Origin: Nocardia anaemiae NBRC 100462 | GTDB taxonomy: Bacteria; Actinomycetota; Actinomycetes; Mycobacteriales; Mycobacteriaceae | DNA: 64,000 bases | Assembly: GCF_001612725.1 (NCBI RefSeq) | Contig: NZ_BDAZ01000035.1 | Span: 103,816 to 167,815 of the forward strand | Direction of reading: 5' to 3' | Shown here: piece by piece, positions 16,667 to 24,581 of the stretch | Numbering within the stretch: the stretch's first letter is position 1 | Layout of the letters: each line of letters begins with the position of its first letter | Notes under the pieces: generated by a model | What the model was told of the DNA's origin: nothing | Seen by the model: only the letters and a program-made list of their open reading frames with translations | Databases searched by the model: none | Translations under genes and position numbers: made by a program

Positions 16667-17310
16667 TGATCCGGGTACTGATCGCCGATGACCACGGCGC
16701 GATCCGGGCCGGACTGCGGATGATCCTGGAGACCGCCGATGGCATCGAGGTGGTCGGTGAGGCCGCCGACGGCGATATCGCGGTGGCCCAGGCCAAGGCG
16801 CTGCGCCCGGATGTGGTGCTGATGGATGTGCGCATGCCGGGCGTCGACGGCATCACCGCCACCGGTCGCATCACCGACGACGGCCTGGCCAGGGTGCTCA
16901 TCCTGACGACCTTCGACCTTGACGAGTACGTCTTCCGGACATTGCGGGCGGGCGCGTCCGGCTTCGTGCTGAAATCCGCTTCGGGACAAGCACTTGTCGA
17001 TGCGGTGCGCGCGGTGGCCGCGGGTGACGGTGTGCTCGCGCCCGAGGTGACCGCCGCGGTGATCAATGCGTTCGCCACGACCGACGGCGAGTCGAGCCGC
17101 CCCGCGCCGGACGGCTTGGCCGAGCTGACCGAACGCGAACGCGAGGTGCTCGACTGTCTCGGCGACGGTCTGTCCAATGCGCAGATCGCCGCACGGCTGT
17201 TCATCGGCGAGACAACAGTCAAAACACATGTCTCCCGCATACTCACCAAACTCGGTGTGCGGTCCCGGGTTCAGGCCGCCATCGTGGCGCGCGAGGGCAG
17301 GGACCGGTAG
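16666..17310 (+). CDS. NarL/FixJ-family response regulator
   Basis: A 214-residue regulator. The receiver domain (1-120) has the acidic pair IADDH, the phosphorylation site in VVLMDVRMPGVDG and the conserved Lys in FVLKSAS. The C-terminal LuxR-type helix-turn-helix is LTEREREVLDCLGDG through IGETTVKTHVSRILTKLGV. The ATG overlaps the kinase stop by one base with ACGGAGG upstream, so the pair is translationally coupled. Target genes are unknown; the adjacent antiporter operon is a candidate only by position. Confidence 0.94.
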   Translation: MIRVLIADDHGAIRAGLRMILETADGIEVVGEAADGDIAVAQAKALRPDVVLMDVRMPGVDGITATGRITDDGLARVLILTTFDLDEYVFRTLRAGASGFVLKSASGQALVDAVRAVAAGDGVLAPEVTAAVINAFATTDGESSRPAPDGLAELTEREREVLDCLGDGLSNAQIAARLFIGETTVKTHVSRILTKLGVRSRVQAAIVAREGRDR

Positions 17311-17311
17311 G

Positions 17312-17686
17312 TCAGGACTGCGGAAAGTTCGGGTCCAGTGCCGCGAAGGTGCCGTCGGGGCCGGGCTGATACTCGACCACGGCGGTGACCGCCCCGACCG
17401 GCAGCGGACCGTACAAATGTGGGAACAGCATCGATTCGGGATCGGTGGGCACACCCGGTTCCCATTTCACCGGCGCGCCGACGCGGGCCGGATCGATGCG
17501 CAGCAGCACCATGTCACGGCGTCCGGCGAACAGTCGATTGGCGGGCAGATGCGCCTGCTGCGGCGTGGAGAGGTGGATGAACCCGATCTCCTCGAACGAC
17601 TCCGGGCGGTACTCGCCGGTTTGCCGGGCGGTCAGCCATTCGGCCAGAGTGCAAATGTGAACGAGCGTGTGAGTGTCATGGATCAC
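17312..17686 (-). CDS. DUF952 family protein
   Basis: A 124-residue protein with the DUF952 pattern: LVHICTLAEWLTARQTGEY, FIHLSTPQQAHLPANRLF and LFPHLYGPLPVGAVTAVVEY. The family has a fold related to ADP-ribosyltransferase/2'-phosphotransferase proteins, but no activity is established. GTG start with GGGAG upstream; the frame continues to 17827 without a better site. It converges on the response regulator, with one base between the stops. Confidence 0.88.
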   Translation of the reverse strand: MIHDTHTLVHICTLAEWLTARQTGEYRPESFEEIGFIHLSTPQQAHLPANRLFAGRRDMVLLRIDPARVGAPVKWEPGVPTDPESMLFPHLYGPLPVGAVTAVVEYQPGPDGTFAALDPNFPQS

Positions 17687-17959
17687 GGGTAATCTCCCGG
17701 TAGACAACTGGATAGGCCTGTTCGTGATCGTGGTCGAGTGGAGTTCGATAGCTGACCAGTGGTGTTCGCCAGTAGCGAAATCCCAGGTGGTGTTATCGAA
17801 AACACACAGAATCACTTCCGGGAACAAAGCCCCCGTCCCGAACGTCTGACAGAGTAGTCATACCCCTGCTGGGAAGTAGCGGTAGCGAGCCCGCGGAGTG
17901 ACCACGGGCCCCACACCAGGTGAACGGACTGTAGTGCCGGGAGCCAGGACGGAGGAGTC

Positions 17960-18154
17960 ATGCCAGGAACCCTGACAAGCACCCCACTGACCGCGGTCGA
18001 TCGTTGCGACCGTTGCGGTGCTGCCGCACGAGTTCGTGCCGTATTGCCCGCAGGTGGCGAGTTGCTCTTCTGCCAGCACCACGCGAATGAACACATGGAT
18101 CGCTTGCGTGAGCTCGAAGCCGTGATCGATACGGAATCGGCTCCCGCGCTCTGA
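17960..18154 (+). CDS. small DUF7455-like zinc-binding protein
   Basis: A 64-residue protein with CDRCG near residue 16 and CQHHANEH near residue 39, so two Cys pairs and His residues that could bind zinc. TALDRCDRCGA-type N-termini and GGELLFCxHHANEH are the pattern of a small family found near sigma factor genes in actinobacteria (recognised from memory as DUF7455). Good site GGAGGA before ATG. Function unknown. Confidence 0.8.
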   Translation: MPGTLTSTPLTAVDRCDRCGAAARVRAVLPAGGELLFCQHHANEHMDRLRELEAVIDTESAPAL

Positions 18155-18208
18155 CCAGTCCTCGCGTCCCGACACAACAGCATCGAACAACAGAACATCG
18201 CTGATAGA

Positions 18209-18242
18209 CGACAGCGGGCGACCTACCGGTCGCCCGCTGTCG
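18209..18242. terminator. bidirectional hairpin after the DUF7455 and TetR genes
   Basis: A perfect 15-bp stem, CGACAGCGGGCGACC (18209-18223) with GGTCGCCCGCTGTCG (18228-18242), loop TACC. It covers the last codons and stop of the convergent TetR gene, so it may terminate both. No T run follows. Confidence 0.75.
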
Positions 18243-18987
18243 GCGTTTGCGGTCCCGCTACGGCGGACAGGATGCCGTCGAGCAGTTTCCCGAGACCGAA
18301 GGCGAAGTCACCCGCCGGATCCGACGGTGCTTGATAGCGTTCGCCTACCGCCGCACCGACCCGCGAGGCGATCGGGAACTCCTCGACCGACATGACCTCG
18401 GTCAGCAAAGGGCCGTGCTGCTCCCACCATTGCGCATCGGTCAGTTCCGCGGTACTGCGGATTCCGGCGATCGCCATTCGCGCATTGCCGGTCGCGAATT
18501 CCGACAGCACCGCGATCACCCGATCCATGGCCAGATCGGACAGCCCGATCCCCTCGATCGCGGCCAGCTGCCGTTCATAGCGGCGCATCCGCCCGGGGCC
18601 GAGCACCAGCCGCCACGGTGGCACCTCCAGCAGCCACGGGTGCGCGATCAGTTCCGCACGTACCTGTTCGGCGATCGCGGACATCCGGTCACGGACCGGG
18701 ATATCGGTCGGGATGGGTACGTCCTCCAGTGCGACCGTGTCGACCATCAAGACGGTCAAGGCCTCCTTGCTCGGCACATAGGTGTAGAGGCTCATCGGGC
18801 GCAGGCCGAGTTCGGCGGCGACCGCCCGGATCGACACCTTCTCGTACCCCTCCCGATCGGCAAGGGCGATCGCGGCGGCGATGACCGCATCCACACTCAC
18901 CGTCTGCTTCGGGCCGCGCCCGCCGGATCGCGGCGGCACAGCATGCCGCCAGAGCAGGCTCATCAACTGTTTCGCCTGATCGGTCAC
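18223..18987 (-). CDS. TetR-family repressor (TetR class C-terminal domain)
   Basis: A 254-residue regulator. The helix-turn-helix is at about 30-75 (VDAVIAAAIALADREGYEKV, VAAELGLRPMSLYTYVPSKE); the C-terminal ligand domain (LLEVPPWRLVLGPGRMRRYE, AGDFAFGLGKLLDGILS) has the TetR_C type found in TetR and drug-binding repressors. It is divergent from the SNF2 helicase gene and has a dyad in the shared region at 19017-19043, so it probably represses itself and that gene. Its ligand is unknown. Confidence 0.9.
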   Translation of the reverse strand: MTDQAKQLMSLLWRHAVPPRSGGRGPKQTVSVDAVIAAAIALADREGYEKVSIRAVAAELGLRPMSLYTYVPSKEALTVLMVDTVALEDVPIPTDIPVRDRMSAIAEQVRAELIAHPWLLEVPPWRLVLGPGRMRRYERQLAAIEGIGLSDLAMDRVIAVLSEFATGNARMAIAGIRSTAELTDAQWWEQHGPLLTEVMSVEEFPIASRVGAAVGERYQAPSDPAGDFAFGLGKLLDGILSAVAGPQTPTAGDR

Positions 18988-19016
18988 GTGGTCCTCACGG
19001 AATTAATTCGGTACGC

Positions 19017-19043
19017 TGTACGTTATTTATAATACTCCGTACA
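19017..19043. promoter_or_regulatory. divergent promoter and likely TetR operator
   Basis: TGTACG (19017-19022) and CGTACA (19038-19043) form an inverted repeat with a 15-bp A/T-rich centre. A perfect TATAAT lies at 19028-19033 on the plus strand inside the dyad, and TATAAA-like sequence on the other strand. Placement between divergent tetR and SNF2 genes fits a repressor-blocked promoter. Confidence 0.6.
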
Positions 19044-19107
19044 TGATACGACGATCTAGGGGATCGCTCTGCCCAGCACACAGGCCACTTATCTGCCCGA
19101 CCGCCAT

Positions 19108-20961
19108 ATGTTCGCGCTGTGGACTTGGACCGGCTCCGCACCGGGCCGCGTGCTCGATGGCGATCGGGAAACGCTCTCTTTAGCGGTGCCGACCGGTCCG
19201 GACGGGGCGATCGAGGTCGCCGATGTCGAATGCGCACTCGTCGATCCGGACGAACTGTTGAACCTCGACCTCGGTGCGGCGGACCTGTCCGTCCATGCGT
19301 GGCGCGCGGTGCTGTCGGACGACACCGAACTATGCGATGGGCAAGCATCACGGCGACCAGCCGGGACGCAAGCCGACGCCGCGTCCGATGCGGGCGGCAT
19401 ATCGGTGCTGCGCGCACCGGCGCGGTCCGAGTCGGCAAGCGGTTCGGGCGCTACAGTCCGGCTGCCGATCGCGGCGCACGCGATCCCCGATGCCGCCGGG
19501 ACGGCGATCGTGTCCGCCGAGCACGCGGTCCGGGTGCTGCGGGAAACGCGATGCGTCGGGGCGGAATTGGGGGCGGGGCTGAAGGCCGAGCTGCGGCCCT
19601 ATCAGGTGCGCGGGGTGGGGTGGTTGCACGAGACTGTCGCGGCGCACGGCGGGGCGGTATTGGCCGATGAGATGGGGCTCGGGAAGACCGTGCAGACGAT
19701 CGGGTTTCTGCTCGGGCGGGCCGAGGCCGGGGCGCAGCTGGTGGTTTGTCCGACGTCATTGGTCGGGAACTGGGCTCATGAGATCACCCGGTTCGCACCG
19801 GGGCTGCGGCCGGTGCTGTGGCGTGGGGGTGAGGTCGCCGATGAGGCCGGGACCGTGGTGGTGACCGGGTATCCGATGTTGCGGTTGCACGGTGGCGTGC
19901 TGGCCGATCGCTCCTGGGCGACAGTCGTTTTCGATGAGGCGCAGGCGTTGAAGAATCCGCGCACCCAGGTGTCCAAGGCGGCGCGGGCGTTGACGGCCGG
20001 TGCGAAGGTCGCGCTGACGGGTACGCCGGTGGAGAACCATCTCGAGGAGCTGTGGGCGCTGCTCAATCTGGTGGCGCCGCGACTGTTCGGGCATCGCACG
20101 CAGTTCCGGCGTCGGTTCGTCCGGCCGATCCACGAGGGTTCGGCCACTGCGGCGGCCCGGCTGCGGGATGCGCTCGAGCCGGTGCTGTTGGCGCGCAGGA
20201 AGATTCAGGTCGCCGCATCGCTGCCCGCGAAGATCCACAGCGATCTGCTCTGCGATCTGACCACGGAACAGGAACGGCTCTACGACCAACTGCTCGACAA
20301 GGCGATCGATGACGGTTTCGGCCATGGCGTGCAACGACAGAGCCGGGTGCTCGCCGCACTGACCGCCCTCAAGCAGGTCTGCAACCACCCCGGGCTGATC
20401 ACGGGTGAACTGGGTGAATTGGCGGGCCGGTCCGGAAAGCTGGACCTGTGCACCGATATCGTGGCCAACAATCTCGAAACCGGTGATCCGACACTGATAT
20501 TCACCCAGTACCGTGCCACCGGCGACCTGCTGGTCCGCCACCTGCACGAGCAATTCGGGGTGCGGGCACCGTTCTTCCACGGCGGACTGAACCAGGCCGA
20601 GCGCGCGGAGATCGTGTCGGGTTTCCAAGCCGAAGACGGTCCGCCCGTGCTGATCCTGAGTCTGCGCGCCGCGGGCACGGGGCTCACGCTGACGCGTGCC
20701 GCCGATGTCGTTCACTTCGATCGGTGGTGGAATCCGGCCGTGGAAGCCCAGGCCTCCGACCGGGTGCACCGCATCGGGCAGACCCGCACCGTCACCATCA
20801 CCACTCTGACCTCGGGCACCACGGTCGAGGAGCACATCGCGGGCATGCACGACCGCAAATCCGCGCTCGCGGACCTCAACGATTCGGCGGGCATCGCGGC
20901 GCTGGCCCGCCTCGATGACGACCAGCTCATCCAGATCCTGCGCCGCAAGAGGGAGAACTGA
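19108..20961 (+). CDS. SNF2-family helicase (HelZ-like, short form)
   Basis: A 617-residue SNF2-family ATPase. Residues 1-160 are a variable N-terminus; the ATPase core follows with ELRPYQVRGVGWL (Q-like region), DEMGLGKTVQ (Walker A), VVFDEAQALKNP (Walker B, DEAQ), ALTGTPVENH (motif III), LIFTQYRATG, and DRVHRIGQTRTV (motif VI). It translocates on duplex DNA; the role is unknown. It is about 400 residues shorter at the N-terminus than mycobacterial HelZ. A CTG-initiated extension upstream of ATG cannot be excluded. The next gene overlaps its stop by one base and encodes a SWIM zinc finger. Confidence 0.9.
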   Translation: MFALWTWTGSAPGRVLDGDRETLSLAVPTGPDGAIEVADVECALVDPDELLNLDLGAADLSVHAWRAVLSDDTELCDGQASRRPAGTQADAASDAGGISVLRAPARSESASGSGATVRLPIAAHAIPDAAGTAIVSAEHAVRVLRETRCVGAELGAGLKAELRPYQVRGVGWLHETVAAHGGAVLADEMGLGKTVQTIGFLLGRAEAGAQLVVCPTSLVGNWAHEITRFAPGLRPVLWRGGEVADEAGTVVVTGYPMLRLHGGVLADRSWATVVFDEAQALKNPRTQVSKAARALTAGAKVALTGTPVENHLEELWALLNLVAPRLFGHRTQFRRRFVRPIHEGSATAAARLRDALEPVLLARRKIQVAASLPAKIHSDLLCDLTTEQERLYDQLLDKAIDDGFGHGVQRQSRVLAALTALKQVCNHPGLITGELGELAGRSGKLDLCTDIVANNLETGDPTLIFTQYRATGDLLVRHLHEQFGVRAPFFHGGLNQAERAEIVSGFQAEDGPPVLILSLRAAGTGLTLTRAADVVHFDRWWNPAVEAQASDRVHRIGQTRTVTITTLTSGTTVEEHIAGMHDRKSALADLNDSAGIAALARLDDDQLIQILRRKREN

Positions 20962-21521
20962 TGGCGGACAACGAATTCGGATACACCGCGTGGGGCATGG
21001 ACTGGGTCCGGCTCGCCGAACCCTTGCGCCAGACCCGACCGGACTCGCTACTCCCCCGTGCCCGCAGCATCGCTCGTAACAATGGCGTTCAAGCGACGAT
21101 CGAAGGGCGCATCGTGCGCGCCGCCATCCACCGCGGTGGGCAGGCCTCGGTAACCCACCTCGAAATCGCGCCCATGGACCGTTCATCAATAATCGCGGTC
21201 GCCGAAATCATCCCGGATACCACGGTTCTCACCGACGAGATGCACCGGGCGTTGGTCGGCGCTGGCATCAGTCCGGCGCCGAATCCGGCCGGAACGGACT
21301 GCTCCTGCTCTGCCCGCACCGCCCGGTGTGTGCACGTTCTCGCGGTGTACTACGACATAGCCCGCCGCGTTGACGAGAACCCTCGCCTGGCGCTGGAGAT
21401 CCAGGGATATTTTCAAGCAGCAGCGCAAGATTCGATAGGGCCGGTCGAGTCAGCGCGCTGGACGTCGATCAACGCACTCGATCCCGCGGACTACTTCGAG
21501 ACCGCAATAGCGGTGCGCTGA
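20961..21521 (+). CDS. SWIM zinc-finger protein
   Basis: A 186-residue protein with the SWIM pattern CSCSARTARCVHVLAVYY at about residues 113-130 (CxC...CxH), a zinc finger often paired with SNF2 helicases. The N-terminal part includes ARSIARNNGVQATIEGRIVRA, as in other bacterial SWIM proteins. The ATG overlaps the helicase stop by one base, so the two are translationally coupled and likely act together on DNA, perhaps as separate subunits of one machine. Their substrate is not known. Confidence 0.88.
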   Translation: MADNEFGYTAWGMDWVRLAEPLRQTRPDSLLPRARSIARNNGVQATIEGRIVRAAIHRGGQASVTHLEIAPMDRSSIIAVAEIIPDTTVLTDEMHRALVGAGISPAPNPAGTDCSCSARTARCVHVLAVYYDIARRVDENPRLALEIQGYFQAAAQDSIGPVESARWTSINALDPADYFETAIAVR

Positions 21522-21529
21522 AAGCCTTC

Positions 21530-22108
21530 TCACTCTGGGCGGCGGGCACGGAAGCGGAAGCTTGTCGCGCCGGTTTCGATCTCCACATCGGTGAAACCGA
21601 CCCGGGCGAGCCGGTCGGCGGCACGCTCCGGCGGTACCGGCACGCAGGTGTCGCCGAGATGCATCAGCCGGAATATGCGGCCGTCGAGACCGTCGCTGCC
21701 CGCGAATACGCCGCCGGGGCGAAGGACGCGTAAGGCTTCGGCGAAGAGAGCGTCCTGCGCCCCGACAGTAGGTACATGGTGCAACATCGTGAAGCACACG
21801 ACCGAGTCGAATTGCGTTGGCGGCAGGGGCATATCGGCACCGTCGCCCTGGATCACCGTCATCGCGGCGCCGTGCCGGGTGCGCAGCCGATCGACGAGCA
21901 CCGGATCGATCTCGACACCGGTCAGTTCGCTGGTGCGCTCTCGCAAGGCGCGGATATTGGCACCGTAGCCAGGGCCGATCTCGAGTGTGGACGCACCCAG
22001 CTCGAGGCCCGACAGCGCCCAAGGAACGATCCGCGTCGTACTCGTTCGCTCCCAGGCCGCCGACCGGCACAGCAATTTGTGGAGGTAGTTCATCGCCATG
22101 CGATTCAC
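21530..22108 (-). CDS. class I SAM-dependent methyltransferase
   Basis: A 192-residue methyltransferase with motif I TLEIGPGYGANIRAL, the acidic SAM-ribose residue in LTGVEIDP, QGDGADMPLP, and CFTMLHHVPT. These are the Methyltransf_11 motifs. It converges on the SWIM gene 9 bases away. The ATG (MNRMAMN) has no strong site; M4 or M6 may be used instead. Substrate unknown, probably a small molecule. Confidence 0.85.
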   Translation of the reverse strand: MNRMAMNYLHKLLCRSAAWERTSTTRIVPWALSGLELGASTLEIGPGYGANIRALRERTSELTGVEIDPVLVDRLRTRHGAAMTVIQGDGADMPLPPTQFDSVVCFTMLHHVPTVGAQDALFAEALRVLRPGGVFAGSDGLDGRIFRLMHLGDTCVPVPPERAADRLARVGFTDVEIETGATSFRFRARRPE

Positions 22109-22154
22109 GCTAGGAGCGGCCGGTTGTGACCACGACAGGCTACGGTGACAAGTT

Positions 22155-23102
22155 GTGTCGCGAAACGGCCAATCCCTGGTTCCCGGGCAATCCCGGTTAC
22201 CCCGTCAGCCGAACGGCGAATCCGTGGTACTCCCGGCCGCGATCGGTGATACCGCCATGGTCTTCGGGGCGGGCATCATCTCCGCGGGCTACTGGTTCGA
22301 CACTCACGAACATCCGCAGCACCAAATCGCCTGGGCGGCAAGGGGTGTCATCGCCGTCGAAATCGGCGACGGGTACTGGGTGCTGCCACCGACCCGCGCC
22401 CTGTGGATCCCCGGCGGCACCCGACACCGAACCGGAACCATCCAGGGCGCGACCATGCGCGGCATCTTCGTGGCACCCGATCGCTGCCCGGTCCCGTTGA
22501 CCACTCCGACGATGCTGCGAGTCTCGCCACTGCTGCGCGAACTGTTCGACCATCTCACCGGGCTCGACGCCGCCCTCACGCCAGGAGCGGACGCGGAGCA
22601 ACGCGAACATATCGACGAGCGGACGCTCAGCGCCCACCCGCTCATGGACACCCGAGCCGATCGCGTCGGCGACACGCCGATGCGCACTCCCGCCGACGAC
22701 ATCGCCGCCGAACGGCGCGAACGGGCGGAGGCGGTCGTCTTCGATCTGATCGAGCCGGTGGACGTGATTCCCGTTGGTGCCCGGCGACCGGTGGATGCCA
22801 GAGCCGGGCGGGTCGCCGACGCCCTGACCCACCATCCCGCCGACCCCCGCACCCTCGCCGAACTCGCCGCCGACGCCGCCACCAGCCCTCGCACGCTCGC
22901 CCGCCTGTTCCTCGCCGAAACCGGAATCTCCTTCGGCCAGTGGCGAACCCAGATCCGCCTGGCGGCCTCCCTGCCCCTGCTCGCCGAGGGCCTGCCGATC
23001 GCGCGGATCGCGGGCCGCGTCGGCTACGCCACCCCGAGCGCCTACGTCGCCGCCTTCCGCCGCACCGTCGGCATCTCCCCCGGCCGCTACTTCGCCGGGT
23101 GA
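22155..23102 (+). CDS. AraC-family transcriptional regulator
   Basis: A 315-residue regulator. The N-terminal cupin sensor shows WFDTHEHPQHQIAWAARG and VLPPTRALWIPGGTRHR; the C-terminal AraC helix-turn-helix pair is at about 230-315 (LAELAADAATSPRTLARLFL, ETGISFGQWRTQIRLAASL, IAGRVGYATPSAYVAAFRR). Between them lies an unusual, poorly conserved stretch of about 60 residues. The GTG start is 46 bases from the divergent methyltransferase. It converges on the SDR gene with 13 bases between the stops. Confidence 0.9.
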   Translation: MSRNGQSLVPGQSRLPRQPNGESVVLPAAIGDTAMVFGAGIISAGYWFDTHEHPQHQIAWAARGVIAVEIGDGYWVLPPTRALWIPGGTRHRTGTIQGATMRGIFVAPDRCPVPLTTPTMLRVSPLLRELFDHLTGLDAALTPGADAEQREHIDERTLSAHPLMDTRADRVGDTPMRTPADDIAAERRERAEAVVFDLIEPVDVIPVGARRPVDARAGRVADALTHHPADPRTLAELAADAATSPRTLARLFLAETGISFGQWRTQIRLAASLPLLAEGLPIARIAGRVGYATPSAYVAAFRRTVGISPGRYFAG

Positions 23103-23115
23103 TCGCGCCGCGGAG

Positions 23116-23856
23116 TCAGGCGTTGGTGCCGCCGTCGACGGTGAAGGTCGCGCCGGTGATGCTGCGGCCGGACGGGCCCGCCAGGAAGGTTACGGTGGCG
23201 GCGATGTCATCGGCGGTGCCGAAGCGGCCGAGCGCGGTCAGCTCGATTTGGCGCCGGGCGTGGTCTCCGTCGGCGGGGTTCATATAGGTGTCGGTCGAGC
23301 CGGGCTGCACCAGGTTGACCGTGATTCTGCGCGGACCGAGTTCGCGCGCAAGGGCTTTCGTGAAACCATTGAGCGCGGATTTGCTCAGGTTGTACAGCGC
23401 GAGTCCGCCGAATGCGGCGCGCTCGGACAGGTTGGTGCCGATGCTGATGATCCGCCCACCGTCGGTCATATGCTCGACCGACGCCTGCGCGCCGACGAAG
23501 GCCGCCCGCGCGTGGATATTGAGCGCGCGGTCGATCTCCTCGACGGTGAACTCCTCGAACGGCTTGGCCGGGAAAATGCCCGCGTTATTGACCAGTACAT
23601 CGAGCCCGCCGAGTTCGGCCGCGGCCCGATGCACCGCGGCGACGACCGCGCCCGCGTCGGCGCTGTCGGCTTGGATGGCGATTGCGCGCCGTCCCAACGC
23701 TTCCGCCTCGGCGACCACGGATTTCGCCTGCAAATCGTTGTGCTGGTAGGTCAGCGCCACATCCGCGCCCGCAGCGGCCAGGTGCCGGACTATCGCCGCG
23801 CCGATCCCCCTGCTGCCCCCGGTCACCAGCGCCACCTTGCCCGTCAGATCCGACAT
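23116..23856 (-). CDS. SDR-family NAD(P)-dependent oxidoreductase
   Basis: A 246-residue classical SDR: ALVTGGSRGIGAAI (cofactor loop), LVNNAGIF, ISIGTN with the catalytic Ser, YNLSK as YxxxK, and a C-terminal ITGATFTVDGG. AGGAGG stands before ATG. The frame continues upstream to 23925 but that is non-coding operator DNA. It is divergent from the TetR gene at 23965 and both starts are flanked by matching dyads, so the SDR is most likely its target. It oxidises or reduces an unknown alcohol or ketone. Confidence 0.92.
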   Translation of the reverse strand: MSDLTGKVALVTGGSRGIGAAIVRHLAAAGADVALTYQHNDLQAKSVVAEAEALGRRAIAIQADSADAGAVVAAVHRAAAELGGLDVLVNNAGIFPAKPFEEFTVEEIDRALNIHARAAFVGAQASVEHMTDGGRIISIGTNLSERAAFGGLALYNLSKSALNGFTKALARELGPRRITVNLVQPGSTDTYMNPADGDHARRQIELTALGRFGTADDIAATVTFLAGPSGRSITGATFTVDGGTNA

Positions 23857-23874
23857 CGTAACTCCTCCTAATTC

Positions 23875-23890
23875 TGTGTCGATCAATACA
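23875..23890. promoter_or_regulatory. operator half of the SDR/TetR control region (site 1)
   Basis: TGTGTCGATCAATACA is a near-perfect 16-bp palindrome around GATC, 19 bases upstream of the SDR start. Part of it (TTCTGTGTCGATC, 23872-23884 with flank) recurs inverted at the other promoter. Confidence 0.65.
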
Positions 23891-23933
23891 TAAATAGCTA
23901 AGCGCACGAGCGGCGACGGCGTCAAGCGGTATA

Positions 23934-23949
23934 TTTAACGATCGACACA
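23934..23949. promoter_or_regulatory. operator half of the SDR/TetR control region (site 2)
   Basis: TTTAACGATCGACACA, 16 bases ahead of the TetR ATG. GATCGACACAGAA (23940-23952) is the exact inverted copy of the 13 bases at 23872-23884. The two sites flank both -10/-35 regions, consistent with autorepression and control of the SDR. Confidence 0.65.
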
Positions 23950-23964
23950 GAAAGGGAGCGAGCC

Positions 23965-24573
23965 ATGGCCGAACGTGGACGTCCGCGCGCATTCGACCGC
24001 GAGGTCGCGCTGCGTCGCGCCATGGAGGTGTTCTGGGAGCACGGCTACGAGGGCTCGTCGATGAGCGATCTCACCGCGGCGATGGGCATCAACTCACCGA
24101 GCCTGTATGCCGCGTTCGGTGGCAAGGAAGAGCTGTTCCGCGCGGCTGTCGGGCTGTACGGCGAGACCGAAGGCGGCTACACCGCACGCGCCCTGCGCGA
24201 GGAACCCACCGCCCGCGCCAGCATCGAAGCCATGCTGCGCGACAACGCCACCGCCTACACCCACGAGGACAAACCGCACGGCTGCATGGTCGTGCTGGCG
24301 GGCTCCACCTACACCACGCGCAGCGAAACAATCCGCGACTTCCTGGCCGAAAAGCGCCGTCAGACAACCGAAGACGTCCGCGACCGCCTGGATCGCGGTG
24401 TCGCGGAAGGCGATCTACCGCCGGATACCGACACCGCGGCCCTCGCCGGCTTCTACACCACGGTCCTGTACGGCCTGTCGATCCGGGCTCGCGACGGCGC
24501 TTCGCACAGTGAACTCACCCAATCCATCGACTGCGCCATGGCGGCGTGGCCCGCGGCGGCCGTCGCACGCTGA
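23965..24573 (+). CDS. TetR/AcrR-family repressor
   Basis: A 202-residue repressor. The helix-turn-helix is MEVFWEHGYEGSSMSDL plus MGINSPSLYAAFGGKEELF (30-65); the rest is a ligand domain ending in SELTQSIDCAMAAWP. Good site AAAGGGAG before ATG. Divergent from the SDR with paired operators between them (see sites 1 and 2). It converges on the helicase with 8 bases between stops. Confidence 0.92.
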   Translation: MAERGRPRAFDREVALRRAMEVFWEHGYEGSSMSDLTAAMGINSPSLYAAFGGKEELFRAAVGLYGETEGGYTARALREEPTARASIEAMLRDNATAYTHEDKPHGCMVVLAGSTYTTRSETIRDFLAEKRRQTTEDVRDRLDRGVAEGDLPPDTDTAALAGFYTTVLYGLSIRARDGASHSELTQSIDCAMAAWPAAAVAR

Positions 24574-24581
24574 TCGCTCGG

